DNA of 64,000 bases from JBBROS01 sp965217935 (GTDB lineage: Bacteria; Pseudomonadota; Alphaproteobacteria; Acetobacterales; Acetobacteraceae), in assembly GCA_965217935.1 (NCBI GenBank), contig OZ244581.1, positions 2,046,001 to 2,110,000 on the forward strand. The letters are read 5' to 3'. The first letter of the stretch is position 1. Each line of letters starts with the position of its first letter. A program made the position numbers and the translations under genes. Shown piece after piece: positions 51,359-60,051 of the stretch. A model generated the notes under the pieces. That model saw only the letters and a program-made list of their open reading frames with translations, ran no database searches and was not told the DNA's origin.

Positions 51359-52681
51359 TCATCGCGGCCGCGCCGCCTCGGCCGGCCGTGGCGCATGCGC
51401 CGCATCGGCAGGCTGCGGGCAAGCGCCTGGGTTCGGCTCGGCTCGCCGGGCGCCCTGCCGTAGGGCGAACGCCTGCTCATAGGCCGCGAGCAGCACCGGC
51501 GCCGAGTAATCCCACGCCAGTTGCTCGCGCACCCGCGCCATCCCGGTCCGACCCATCGCCGCCCGCGCCGCATCGTCGTCGAGCAAGCCGCAAATCGCCC
51601 GCGCCAACGCCCGCTCATCGTTCGCCTCGGCATAGAACCCGGCAGCATCCGCTGAGACCCGCGTCTCACGCATGTCGTAGGCCACCACCGGCAGCCCGAA
51701 ATACATGTACTCCACCACCTTGTTCATCGTGCTCTGGTCCGACCAGGCGTTCTTTGGCCCGGGATCGATCCCCAGATCGGCCGACGACAGCACCTCGCAC
51801 AGCGTATCGTCGCTCACCCGCCCAAGGAACCTGCAGCAATCCGCCACCCCCTCATCCGCGGCATACCGCGCGATTGCCTCCCGGTGCGGACCCCCGCCCA
51901 TCACCACGCACTGCACGTCTTGCCGCCCCAGCTCGTCGCGCATGAGCTTCACTGCCCGGACGAGGTGGTCCACCCCGTCCTGCTTACAAATCTCACCCAG
52001 ATAAGCGATCATGAAGCGCTTGCCGTTGGACCAGGCGGGCGACCGCTCCCGCATCCGGAACCGCGATAGGTCCGGCCCCGACCGCACCACCCACACGTCG
52101 TCCGCCCGCTTGCCCCCGCGCGAGATTGCCAAGGCTTTATGGCTCTCGTTGGTGGTGATCACCACCTGCGCCGCCCGGAACGTCATCCGCTCCATGAACA
52201 GGAGCGCCTTGAACAGCAACCCGCCTTCCGCCCCCTCGAACTTGGCCGCGAACATCTCCGGCGAAAGGTCGTGGTGGTCGAACACGAACACCTTGCCGAA
52301 CAGGCGCCAGAACAGCCCGAGCGGCCAGTAGGTTTCGGGTGGGTTGCACGCATGCAGCACGTTGAACCCGCGCCCGAACAGCGCGACGCGGACCGTCAGC
52401 AGCGCCACCATCACGAAGCACCAGGCGAACTCGGCCACGAACCCGATCGCGCCCTGCGCCTCGCCCGGCAGCCAGTAGCGGTAGATATCGACACCCTCGG
52501 CCCGCTCGAACCCGGCGTTCAGCCCCTTCATCTTCGGGCAGATCACGCTGACCGCGTAACCGGCCCGGGCGAGCGTCGTCGCCTCCAGCCACACCCGCCG
52601 GTCGAACGGCACCGGCAGGTTCTGCACCACGATCAGAACCCGGCGCGGCCCGGGCTCGCGCGCAGCCCCTGCTGCCGGCAT
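51359..52681 (-). CDS. Glycosyltransferase family 4
   Basis: GT-B enzyme of 440 residues adding a sugar to a lipid-linked intermediate. VLIVVQNLPVPFDRRVWLEA at the N-terminus, VFVFDHHDLSPEMFAAKFEG, MIAYLGEICKQDGVDHLVRA and VEYMYFGLPVVAYDM match GT4 enzymes from EPS loci. One internal stretch (FVAEFAWCFVMVALLTVRVA) is hydrophobic and may touch the membrane. The C-terminus is Pro/Ala-rich. It follows the heparinase-like gene after a hairpin. Confidence 0.88.
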   Translation of the reverse strand: MPAAGAAREPGPRRVLIVVQNLPVPFDRRVWLEATTLARAGYAVSVICPKMKGLNAGFERAEGVDIYRYWLPGEAQGAIGFVAEFAWCFVMVALLTVRVALFGRGFNVLHACNPPETYWPLGLFWRLFGKVFVFDHHDLSPEMFAAKFEGAEGGLLFKALLFMERMTFRAAQVVITTNESHKALAISRGGKRADDVWVVRSGPDLSRFRMRERSPAWSNGKRFMIAYLGEICKQDGVDHLVRAVKLMRDELGRQDVQCVVMGGGPHREAIARYAADEGVADCCRFLGRVSDDTLCEVLSSADLGIDPGPKNAWSDQSTMNKVVEYMYFGLPVVAYDMRETRVSADAAGFYAEANDERALARAICGLLDDDAARAAMGRTGMARVREQLAWDYSAPVLLAAYEQAFALRQGARRAEPNPGACPQPADAAHAPRPAEAARPR

Positions 52682-52755
52682 ACCGTTCCGCTCCCTAGTG
52701 GCGCGATGATGTCGGACACTTCAGTCCGTCATCTGAATCGGCCCACCAGATCAAG

Positions 52756-52803
52756 GTAGTGCTCTGACGCATGCTGAACCTTCCGAATGTGTCAGAGCAC
52801 TAC
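52756..52803 (-). terminator. Hairpin at the end of the heparinase-like gene
   Basis: GTAGTGCTCTGAC (52756-52768) pairs perfectly with GTCAGAGCACTAC (52791-52803) around a 22-base centre that can extend the stem by four weaker pairs. It overlaps the stop codon of the minus-strand heparinase-like gene and lies before the glycosyltransferase, so it may end or attenuate the message. No T-run follows. Confidence 0.5.
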
Positions 52804-54806
52804 ACCGCTTCGCTCTGCAAGGCCGCGCCCTGGGCCACGCCGCTCGCCTCCAAGAACACGATCCGGCTCCGCAGCCTGTCGCCAGCCGCAATCCGCCCCC
52901 GCCCGATCAAGGCCGTCGCCGGCTCCCGCAGCCCGAACCGCTCGGAATACCAGCCCAGGACCGGATCGGTCTCGCCCCGGTGGACCGACCACGCCAACAG
53001 CGGCGGAAGCTCCATCGTCGCCCTGCCCGCCGCCCATGCAAGCACGGCGCATCCGCCCTCCAAACGGCACTCCACCAGCGGGTGCAGGTGGAACGCGAGC
53101 CGCACCTCGGCCGATCCCTGGCCATCCAGCCAGTCGGTCACCTCCAGGCTCCGCGCCGCCCGGTCCAGCACGAGCCGGCGGCGGTGCGCCATCCAGGGCT
53201 TGGTCCGCCGATACCCGTCATGCGTCGCCTCCACGCAAGCGGTCGTCCCGTCGGTCAGGCCGGACGCCGAGAACAGCTCCGCCTCCGGGCGCGTGCGCCA
53301 GAGGAATGGCCCGGCTGGCTCCGCCTGGTCCCGCCCTGCCACTTGCAGCGTGTTGTGCGCCAGGGTGGACCGGAAGTAATTCCGCCAGGTGCGCTCCCCG
53401 TGATAGCAATACGTTCCCGGATCAACTAGGATCTCACATCCCCCGACCCGCAGCTCGAGCGACAAGGCGTCCGCATGGGCGTGGGCCGCGGTCGCGAGGA
53501 AGCCATGCGGCCCGTGATCGAACCGGCACCAAATCTCCCTCGGGCCCGGCGTCAGGTCGCGCAAGATCGAGATTCCCGCGTCCGGGAACAACCCGGGCCG
53601 CACTTCCGGCCCCGGCGCCCCGGTTCGGTGGTCGGCGCCCATGCTGGACAGCAGTGCGGCGCCGAAATCCCCGCTTGGCGCCGGCCACCACGGCTCCCGC
53701 CCGGCCAGCCGCCCGCCCGCCTCCAGCACCGTCGCCGTCCCGTCGCCGGGCCTGCCGAACAGCAAGGCTCGCCCGCCGTCGCCGTCGCCCTGCCGCGCCC
53801 CCTTGCCAGCCGCGTCGACGGTCGCCGCCAGGGCGGTCAGCATGCGCCCCACTTCCTCCCAGTACGCCTCGCTCAACGGCGTCCCGGACGCATCGGCTTC
53901 GATCCCGGCCACAAGGAACAACTCGGTCGCAAAGCCGTGGTAGTCCCCCGCCAGCTCGCGGTTGAGCCCATCCGAAAAGGTCTGCCGCACACTCTCCTGT
54001 TCAAGCTTCCCCGCCGCCAGCCGCGACCAGCCGTCACTCTCGGCGAACATCGGGAACGCCCGGCTGGCCGCCAGCAGCCCCGCCATCTCGGCCACCAGAT
54101 GATTGTTCGCCGACGTCCCGCGGCTGTAGAACGTCGTGATCCAGGCCTGATGCGCGTGCAACTGCCGCCGGAACTGCGGATCGCCCTCGAAACACGCCGG
54201 GGCGCGCGGCCAGCGGTCCAGCAGCCGCCGCGCCCACGTCCATGTCAGCAGCCGCAGGCCGAGCTCGATCCCGCTGATCCAATGCACCCCCCGCAGTGGC
54301 GGATTGGCCCGTTGCCACGACCGCAGGTGCGCCACCGCCCGCTTGGCGAACCGCGCCTCGCCCGACAGGTGGTAGGCCGCGGCCAGCACGGTCAGGTGCT
54401 GCAGCCGCGACAGCTCCCAAACGTGCTTGATGTTGCCCACCCGCTCCTGGTCCCGGTACGGGATGCCGAAGCAATAGGCCGCCGAAGGCGCACGCATCCG
54501 CGTCGCCGGGTCAAGGAACCAATCCGGATCGCCGCCCCCGAGGTCGGCCTCGAACGCGAACACCGGCCACCGCCCGTTCGCCAGCAGCGCCTCCGCCGCC
54601 GCCAGCACCGCCTCCGCCCCTTCCATGCCGAGCCCGGCGCCGGCGGGAACCTGCCCCCCGGCCCATCGCGGCTCCGCCCGCGGCTCCGGCCAGTCCGCCC
54701 CGGCCCGCCTGCGCCACAGCCGCTGCTTCATCATGTTGCGCACGCGCCAGGCCATCTCCCTGGGCCGCATGCCGCGCAGCCGGCGCAGATACCAGCTCGG
54801 CGTCAT
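52800..54806 (-). CDS. Heparinase II/III family protein
   Basis: 668 residues. An N-terminal basic helix (RRLRGMRPREMAWRVRNMMK) is followed by an alpha/alpha-toroid typical of alginate lyase/heparinase II: NIKHVWELSRLQHLTVLAAA, WITTFYSRGTSANNHLVAEM with Asn-Asn-His and GDYHGFATELFLVAG. The C-terminal beta domain has HAHADALSLELRVGGCEILV and DPGTYCYHGERTWRNYFRST. Enzymes of this family cleave acidic polysaccharides, yet many in EPS operons have unknown, possibly biosynthetic, roles. No signal peptide is obvious. Start overlaps the Wzc-like gene stop (ATGA). Confidence 0.85.
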   Translation of the reverse strand: MTPSWYLRRLRGMRPREMAWRVRNMMKQRLWRRRAGADWPEPRAEPRWAGGQVPAGAGLGMEGAEAVLAAAEALLANGRWPVFAFEADLGGGDPDWFLDPATRMRAPSAAYCFGIPYRDQERVGNIKHVWELSRLQHLTVLAAAYHLSGEARFAKRAVAHLRSWQRANPPLRGVHWISGIELGLRLLTWTWARRLLDRWPRAPACFEGDPQFRRQLHAHQAWITTFYSRGTSANNHLVAEMAGLLAASRAFPMFAESDGWSRLAAGKLEQESVRQTFSDGLNRELAGDYHGFATELFLVAGIEADASGTPLSEAYWEEVGRMLTALAATVDAAGKGARQGDGDGGRALLFGRPGDGTATVLEAGGRLAGREPWWPAPSGDFGAALLSSMGADHRTGAPGPEVRPGLFPDAGISILRDLTPGPREIWCRFDHGPHGFLATAAHAHADALSLELRVGGCEILVDPGTYCYHGERTWRNYFRSTLAHNTLQVAGRDQAEPAGPFLWRTRPEAELFSASGLTDGTTACVEATHDGYRRTKPWMAHRRRLVLDRAARSLEVTDWLDGQGSAEVRLAFHLHPLVECRLEGGCAVLAWAAGRATMELPPLLAWSVHRGETDPVLGWYSERFGLREPATALIGRGRIAAGDRLRSRIVFLEASGVAQGAALQSEAV

Positions 54807-56320
54807 GCCCCGACCCGGCCCGCGCCCAACGCCTTGGCGCCCAACGCCGGCAACCGCATCCGCCGCCCGCTAACGTCCGGCAGCACCGCCAGCACCGGCG
54901 TCCCCAAGAGCCGCTCAGCCGTCTCGGTGGTCAGGCAATGATTGCCGAACGTCAGCAGCAGCAGCAGCGCGAACGCGGTGGTCATCGACCCGGCCACCAC
55001 GCCCGCCGCGGCGATCAGCCGCTTGTTTGGCCAGACCGGCCTGTCCGAGGCGACCGGGCTCTGCACCTCCTTCACGCTCACCACGCCGGCCCGGTCCAGG
55101 TCCGCGGTGTAGCGCGCGTCCGCCAGCCGCTTGCGCGTCACCTCCGCCGCCGCCACCAAGTCCTCGATCCGCCGGTCGTAGTCGCGCAACGCGATGTCGT
55201 CTTGCGCAAGCTGCCGCAACTGGCCCTCGTAGACCACCAGGTTGCCCCGCAACGCGGCAATCGTGCCGGCCAGCGGCGCAAGGTCGGTCCCGAGCGTCGC
55301 CAATTGCGCCCGGAGGCTGTTGGCGACCGGGTTCGCCCCTGTCGTCACCGACGTGCTCCGGGCATGCGTCTCTGCCAGCGACTGCCTGACCGACGCCAAC
55401 TCGCCCTCGACCCCCAAGATCAACGGCGAGTGCGCCCCATAGCCGCGCGCGGCGAGCTCTTGCCGTTTCGCCACCAGGTCGCGCTCCCGCTTCATCACGT
55501 CCTGCGCGCCGGGCGAGTCCTGGCTCAACGACTGCAGGGTGATCATCTCCGGCTGCCGCTCCAACTCGGCCCGCACGGCTACGAGCTGCGCCTCGATCGA
55601 CGCCTTCCGCTGCTCCGAATCGCGCAACGCCTCCCCGTCCTTGCCGCGCTGGGCCACGAGCAGGCTGCGCTGCTCACCCACCGAGTACAAGCCGTGCCGG
55701 ACGACATACCCGGTCCGCGCCTGCTGCAACTCACGCAGCCGCTCCTCGTCATCGCGCGCCTGCCGCTCCAGCACCGGGACGCGGTCCTGGCTGAACGCCT
55801 TGATGTGCATCGCGGCGAAGCGGTCCAGCAACACGCGCAACGCCTCCTTCGCCACTGCCCGGTCCGGGTTGCGCAACGCCAGCTCGATCACGTTGGTCAG
55901 CTTCACGGGGGTGGCGGAAAAATCCTGCGACAGCGCGCGCAACGCCGCATCCTCGAGCGGCAGCCCGCGCGGCGGATCGGCCGCCAGCCGCGGATACAAC
56001 CGCTTTACCGTCATCGACCGCACGACGTCCCGCAGCACGTCCGCGCTGCTCGCGATCTGCACCTCGGTGTCGATCGTCGCCGTCATCGAGGTCGAGGGCG
56101 CGGACTGGGTGGCGTCGCCGATCTCAGGGTGCGGCATGTATTCGCGCCCGATGTTGACCAGCAGCAGGCCGCTCGCCTCGAACTTGGGCGTCAGCCAGAA
56201 CGCCAGCGCAATGCTGGCAGCCACCGGCAACACGAAACTCAGCACGAGGGCCGCCTTGTAGCGGTAGGCCACCGCCAGGACCTCGCCGAGCGAAGGCAGC
56301 GACGCAAAAGCCGGGTTCAT
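54803..56320 (-). CDS. Polysaccharide chain-length / export protein, Wzc/GumC-like
   Basis: 505 residues anchored by two membrane segments: LVLSFVLPVAASIALAFWLT near residue 30 and LIAAAGVVAGSMTTAFALLL near 450. Between them is a long periplasmic coiled-coil region (VLERQARDDEERLRELQQAR, RDSEQRKASIEAQLVAVRAE). The Wzz motif PxxP-like LFDRAVVPxxP is replaced by VQSPVASDRPVWPNKRL just before the second segment. The C-terminus is short with no kinase domain; a CpsD-like partner is encoded at 59266. ATG 56320 follows GGAGG; longer frames upstream are rejected. The start overlaps the GH10 stop (ATGA). Confidence 0.87.
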   Translation of the reverse strand: MNPAFASLPSLGEVLAVAYRYKAALVLSFVLPVAASIALAFWLTPKFEASGLLLVNIGREYMPHPEIGDATQSAPSTSMTATIDTEVQIASSADVLRDVVRSMTVKRLYPRLAADPPRGLPLEDAALRALSQDFSATPVKLTNVIELALRNPDRAVAKEALRVLLDRFAAMHIKAFSQDRVPVLERQARDDEERLRELQQARTGYVVRHGLYSVGEQRSLLVAQRGKDGEALRDSEQRKASIEAQLVAVRAELERQPEMITLQSLSQDSPGAQDVMKRERDLVAKRQELAARGYGAHSPLILGVEGELASVRQSLAETHARSTSVTTGANPVANSLRAQLATLGTDLAPLAGTIAALRGNLVVYEGQLRQLAQDDIALRDYDRRIEDLVAAAEVTRKRLADARYTADLDRAGVVSVKEVQSPVASDRPVWPNKRLIAAAGVVAGSMTTAFALLLLLTFGNHCLTTETAERLLGTPVLAVLPDVSGRRMRLPALGAKALGAGRVGA

Positions 56321-57495
56321 GTCCTGCCTCCAAGTTGATGCGGCGCACGAGCGGCGTCCCGGGGCCGCTCGTAGATCCGCCGCCCCGCCTGCCGGAACGC
56401 CGCCTCGATCGCCCAGAACGCGGGCGTCGGGCGCAACGCGTCGTCGAACGGCAGCGGACGCGAAGGCAGCCCGTCCCGCCGGGCAAACCGCGGCGAGCGC
56501 CGCGCATTCAGCCAGGTCGTGCGGTCCGACAAGCCCCACGTCACCACCCCGGCAACCGCCGGCTCGGCCAGCGCGGCCTGCAGGTAACGCCCATACAGCT
56601 CGGCCACCTGCCGGTCGCGCTCGGCGATGTCCGCCGGCGCCCCGACGTCCAACACGTCCAGCTCGCTCAGGATGATCAGCACCCCGCGCTCGGCGACCTG
56701 GCCCAAAAAACGGGTGAACCCGGCATCGTCAAACCGCTGCCGCAACTCGAGGTGCGATTGCAGCCCGACCGCGTCGAGCGGCGTCCCGCTCGCCCTCATC
56801 GCATCGAGCCGCGCCAGCAAGGCCCGCCGCTTGGCCGTCATGTGCCGGTGCTCCTGCTCGAGCCCGTAATCGTTGTAGACGAGCAGGCTGTCCGGGAACG
56901 CCTCCCGGGCGGCATGGAACGCCCACTCCCAGCACGACGACCCGAACGCCTCGCTCAGCACGGAGCGCCTGATGCCGCCTGCCAGCCCGTCCTCGGGGGC
57001 CAACGCCTCGTTGAGCACGTTGACCGACCAGGTGGACGGCCCATAGGCCCGCCCCGCGTCGCGGATGAAGCCCAGCGCCGCCGCCTCTTTCTCCCGCTTG
57101 CCCGGCAGGCCCGCGAACCAGGCCGGCATCTCCTCGTGCCACAGCAAGTGCCCGCCGGTCAGCGGGCAGCACAACCGCCCGGCGAGCGCCGAGACCCCGC
57201 GGTCCGCTGCCAGGTTCAGCGCGCCCGGGCGCGGCGACAGCAGCCGCCAGTTCAGCACCGGTGCGATGACCGCGCAGTGCGCCCGCGTCAAATCGGCCAT
57301 TTCCGGCGTGATGTCGGGCGGGAACGCGAACGGGTGCGCCCCATAGGTGATGCCCCGCGCCGCCGCAACGTCACGAAGCCGCGGCAGGGCGCCCGCGTCC
57401 GGCACGGCCCCACGCGCGAGCCGCCCGCCAACCGCCGCCGCAATTGCGCCCATCCCCATGGCGCGCCGCGGGATTGCTGCAGGCAAGCGTTTCAT
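56317..57495 (-). CDS. GH10 glycanase (endo-1,4-beta-xylanase family), Tat-type signal
   Basis: 392 residues. The N-terminus MKRLPAAIPRRAMGMGAIAA has a twin-Arg motif followed by a hydrophobic stretch, pointing to Tat export. The GH10 barrel is clear: LLWHEEMPAWFAGL, WSVNVLNEALAPEDGLAGGI with the acid/base Glu after Asn near 145, VYNDYGLEQ, and the nucleophile Glu in IILSELDVLDVGAPADIAER near 245. GVVTWGLSDRTTWLN ends the active site. ATG 57495 is chosen over a GTG 12 bases upstream. In an EPS operon such an enzyme may trim the polymer rather than digest plant xylan. First gene of the minus-strand arm. Confidence 0.9.
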   Translation of the reverse strand: MKRLPAAIPRRAMGMGAIAAAVGGRLARGAVPDAGALPRLRDVAAARGITYGAHPFAFPPDITPEMADLTRAHCAVIAPVLNWRLLSPRPGALNLAADRGVSALAGRLCCPLTGGHLLWHEEMPAWFAGLPGKREKEAAALGFIRDAGRAYGPSTWSVNVLNEALAPEDGLAGGIRRSVLSEAFGSSCWEWAFHAAREAFPDSLLVYNDYGLEQEHRHMTAKRRALLARLDAMRASGTPLDAVGLQSHLELRQRFDDAGFTRFLGQVAERGVLIILSELDVLDVGAPADIAERDRQVAELYGRYLQAALAEPAVAGVVTWGLSDRTTWLNARRSPRFARRDGLPSRPLPFDDALRPTPAFWAIEAAFRQAGRRIYERPRDAARAPHQLGGRT

Positions 57496-57583
57496 TGGGT
57501 AGCGCACAGAACACCTGCGCCCGCCGCAAGCCTAGCCTCAAGTGACGCAGCGCTGAGCACTTGCCACTGTACTCCGATGAAGG

Positions 57584-57599
57584 GTCCAAATGTTTGGAC
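57584..57599. promoter_or_regulatory. Palindrome in the divergent EPS promoter region
   Basis: GTCCAAATGTTTGGAC, two 7-bp arms around TG, lies 89 bp from the GH10 start and 144 bp from the glycosylphosphotransferase start, central in the 247-bp gap. It is a candidate operator controlling both arms of the polysaccharide locus. The surrounding bases are more AT-rich than the genes. Confidence 0.45.
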
Positions 57600-57742
57600 G
57601 ACCCATTCCATAAACTTCCAACCTAGTCTTTGCAAGCGCAGAGTCCCACCCCAATGCCGCGCTCATCAATAAGAAGGATGTTGACGCAAGCGTCTAAGGA
57701 GTGAGAAATTGCCCCATACCGCTCGCGGACTGGAGGGTTCCC

Positions 57743-59203
57743 GTGGTTTCACTCGCTGGAAGCAATAGATTTGATGCGGTCCGGCTCGAAGCGTCAGTAA
57801 GACGCAAGAACATAAAGATCGATAGCCTGCCGATCGCGCATGGTTTCTTAATGGTATGGGACTTTTCCGCCGTCGTAACGTCCGGTTATGCAGGCGCATT
57901 CATTCTGGCGTTGTTAGGATCACCTCACGTCCTGACATTTAGCTTCGCGGGCCAGGCCGGTAGCGTCATGCTGTTCGGCGCATTGCTTGCCCCGCTCGTT
58001 CTGGCGAACCGAGACCTGTTCGCGTTCGAACGCCTCGGGCGCGCCGGCCCGCTCGTCGCCGCGACCGCCATGCGCACCGCCGTCCTCATCGGCCTCATCC
58101 TCGCCTTCACCGTCCTCACCCGCGCAAGCCACGCCCTGCCGCGCAGTTGGCTCATCACCTGGTCAGCCGCAATCCTCCTCCTGGCGACCGCCGGACGCCT
58201 CGCACTCGCGCGCTACTTCAGCAAGCTGGAGCGCCAAGGCGTGTTGCGCGAACGAATCGGCATCGTCGGCCTGCCAGCCCCCAGCGCCCGCCTGCTCGAA
58301 AGCCTCCGCCGCGCCAGCATCCGCGGCCTCGACGTCGCCTTCCTGTTCGACCCGGCGACGATGCCGCTCGAAACCCTCGTGCAATGGAGCCGCCAAAGGC
58401 AGCTCGACACCGTCATCCTCGCCATGCCCGATGACGAAGTCCGGCAAATCATCGACATCACCCGCGCCCTCAAGGCGCTCGACCTCGATATCCTGCTCTG
58501 TCCGCATCAGCTCCAGGCCGACCTGCCGCTCAAGCAGGGCCGCGACGTCGCCGGGATGCTGATGTGGGCGCTCGCCCATCGCCCGATCCGGCGCTCCGGC
58601 TGGTTGCTCAAGCAGGCCGAGGACAAGCTCATCGGCCTCGCCCTCCTGCTGTCCCTCCTGCCGCTGCTGCTGCTGATCGCCGTCGCCATCAAACTCGACA
58701 GCCCAGGGCCGGTGCTGTTCCGCCAGCGCCGCCACGGCTGGAACAACACCGTGTTCGACGTCTTCAAGTTCCGCACCATGGCCGCCGCCCCGGCCCGCTC
58801 CACCGCTGGCGCCGAGCAGACGGTCCGCGGCGACTGCCGGGTGACCCGGCTCGGGCGCATCCTGCGCAAAACCAGCCTCGACGAACTGCCGCAATTGCTC
58901 AACGTGCTGTGCGGCGACATGTCCTTGGTCGGCCCAAGGCCACACCCCGTCGTCATGCGCACCGAAAACCGGCTCGGCTGCGAAATCGTCACGGAATACG
59001 CCCACCGTCACCGGGTCAAGCCAGGCATCACCGGCTGGGCCCAGGTCAATGGCTGCCGCGGCTCGACCCTGACCGCGGAGCAGGTGCGCCGCCGGGTCGA
59101 GCACGACATCGCCTACATCGAGAACTGGTCGGTCCTGCTCGATCTCAAAATTCTCGCCATGACCCCGTTCAAGGTCATTTTCGATACCGGCAACGCGTTC
59201 TGA
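57743..59203 (+). CDS. Polyprenyl-phosphate glycosylphosphotransferase (WcaJ/GumD type)
   Basis: Transfers the first sugar phosphate, often glucose-1-P, from UDP-sugar to undecaprenyl phosphate, starting each EPS repeat unit at the inner membrane. 486 residues with four N-terminal membrane segments, a Rossmann-like middle domain (LDTVILAMPDDEVRQIIDIT) and the catalytic C-terminal domain after LIGLALLLSLLPLLLLIAVA: DVFKFRTM, RRTSLDELPQL-like LRKTSLDELPQLLNVLCGDM, and VKPGITGWAQVNGCRG. GTG at 57743 is preferred because GGAGGG lies 5 bases upstream; an earlier GTG at 57701 touches its only purine-rich site. First gene of the plus-strand arm. Confidence 0.9.
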   Translation: MVSLAGSNRFDAVRLEASVRRKNIKIDSLPIAHGFLMVWDFSAVVTSGYAGAFILALLGSPHVLTFSFAGQAGSVMLFGALLAPLVLANRDLFAFERLGRAGPLVAATAMRTAVLIGLILAFTVLTRASHALPRSWLITWSAAILLLATAGRLALARYFSKLERQGVLRERIGIVGLPAPSARLLESLRRASIRGLDVAFLFDPATMPLETLVQWSRQRQLDTVILAMPDDEVRQIIDITRALKALDLDILLCPHQLQADLPLKQGRDVAGMLMWALAHRPIRRSGWLLKQAEDKLIGLALLLSLLPLLLLIAVAIKLDSPGPVLFRQRRHGWNNTVFDVFKFRTMAAAPARSTAGAEQTVRGDCRVTRLGRILRKTSLDELPQLLNVLCGDMSLVGPRPHPVVMRTENRLGCEIVTEYAHRHRVKPGITGWAQVNGCRGSTLTAEQVRRRVEHDIAYIENWSVLLDLKILAMTPFKVIFDTGNAF

Positions 59204-59265
59204 CCCCATGAAACCCGGACATCGCCTGCCCCACCCGCCGCGGCGTCACGAAAGGAAGCCGGCTG

Positions 59266-60051
59266 ATGCGCTTCAAACCCGGCCTGGTCAAAGGCGTCGT
59301 CGCGAACGCCCGTCCCGGACCGCTCGCGATCGCCGACCTCGCGCCCGGCGCCGACGATCTCGGCGGCCCGCGTGCCGAGAGCCGCCGGACATCGAGCCGG
59401 CGCGAAGCGCCCGTCACGGTCGCCGGCACCCGCGCCGGCCTGGCAATGGCGCCGGAAATCGGGCGGGAGGTCGCCTGCGTGCTCGCAGCACTCGCGCCGA
59501 CCCTCGCGAGCGGCGTGTGCGCGGCCGTCCACGTCACCGCGCCCGGCCCCGGCAACGGCGTCTCGACGGTCGCCCGAACCCTGGCTGCCATCGCCGGCTA
59601 CCTGCCCGGCTGCCGGCCTCTCCTGCTCAGCATGCAAGTCAGCGCCCCCAATCCCGACCCCGCCGGCGTCGGCCTGCCCGACATCATTGCCGAATACCGT
59701 TCCCACGGCGTCGTCAAGGTCGTCGACATCACCGCCGGACGCCAAGCGTTCCATGCGGCGAGCCTCATCACCGGCTACGGCGGCCAGGCGCCGTCCGACG
59801 CCTCCGCCCGCCCGATCGCCGGGCTCTGGTCCGCCCTGCAGCACGCCTACGACCTCATCATCCTCGATTGCCCGCCGGTCCCGGCCCTGACCGGCTTCCT
59901 GCCTATCGCGCATGGGCCGCCGCAAGTCCTCCTGGTCGTCAGCCTCGGGGCGACGCGTGCCGCAGAGGCGGTGCGTAGCCGCGTCTTGGTCGAACGCATG
60001 GGCGGCCAGCTGCTCGGCGCCGTCATGAACCAGCGCAAGCCAGCCCGGTGA
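59266..60051 (+). CDS. CpsD/Wzc-kinase-like P-loop protein with degenerate Walker A
   Basis: 261 residues resembling the cytoplasmic tyrosine-kinase half of EPS co-polymerases (CpsD/CapB type). The expected Walker A with Lys-Ser/Thr is instead APGPGNGVSTVARTLA near residue 92: Asn stands where the Lys should be. Walker A' and B features are partly kept (LLLSMQVSA and DLIILDCPPVPALTGF). The C-terminal tyrosine cluster of active kinases is absent; it ends MNQRKPAR. AAAGGAAG precedes ATG 59266. It probably serves as a partner of the kinase-less Wzc-like protein without ATP-driven phosphorylation; MinD/ParA-like function is less likely given its position. Confidence 0.72.
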   Translation: MRFKPGLVKGVVANARPGPLAIADLAPGADDLGGPRAESRRTSSRREAPVTVAGTRAGLAMAPEIGREVACVLAALAPTLASGVCAAVHVTAPGPGNGVSTVARTLAAIAGYLPGCRPLLLSMQVSAPNPDPAGVGLPDIIAEYRSHGVVKVVDITAGRQAFHAASLITGYGGQAPSDASARPIAGLWSALQHAYDLIILDCPPVPALTGFLPIAHGPPQVLLVVSLGATRAAEAVRSRVLVERMGGQLLGAVMNQRKPAR

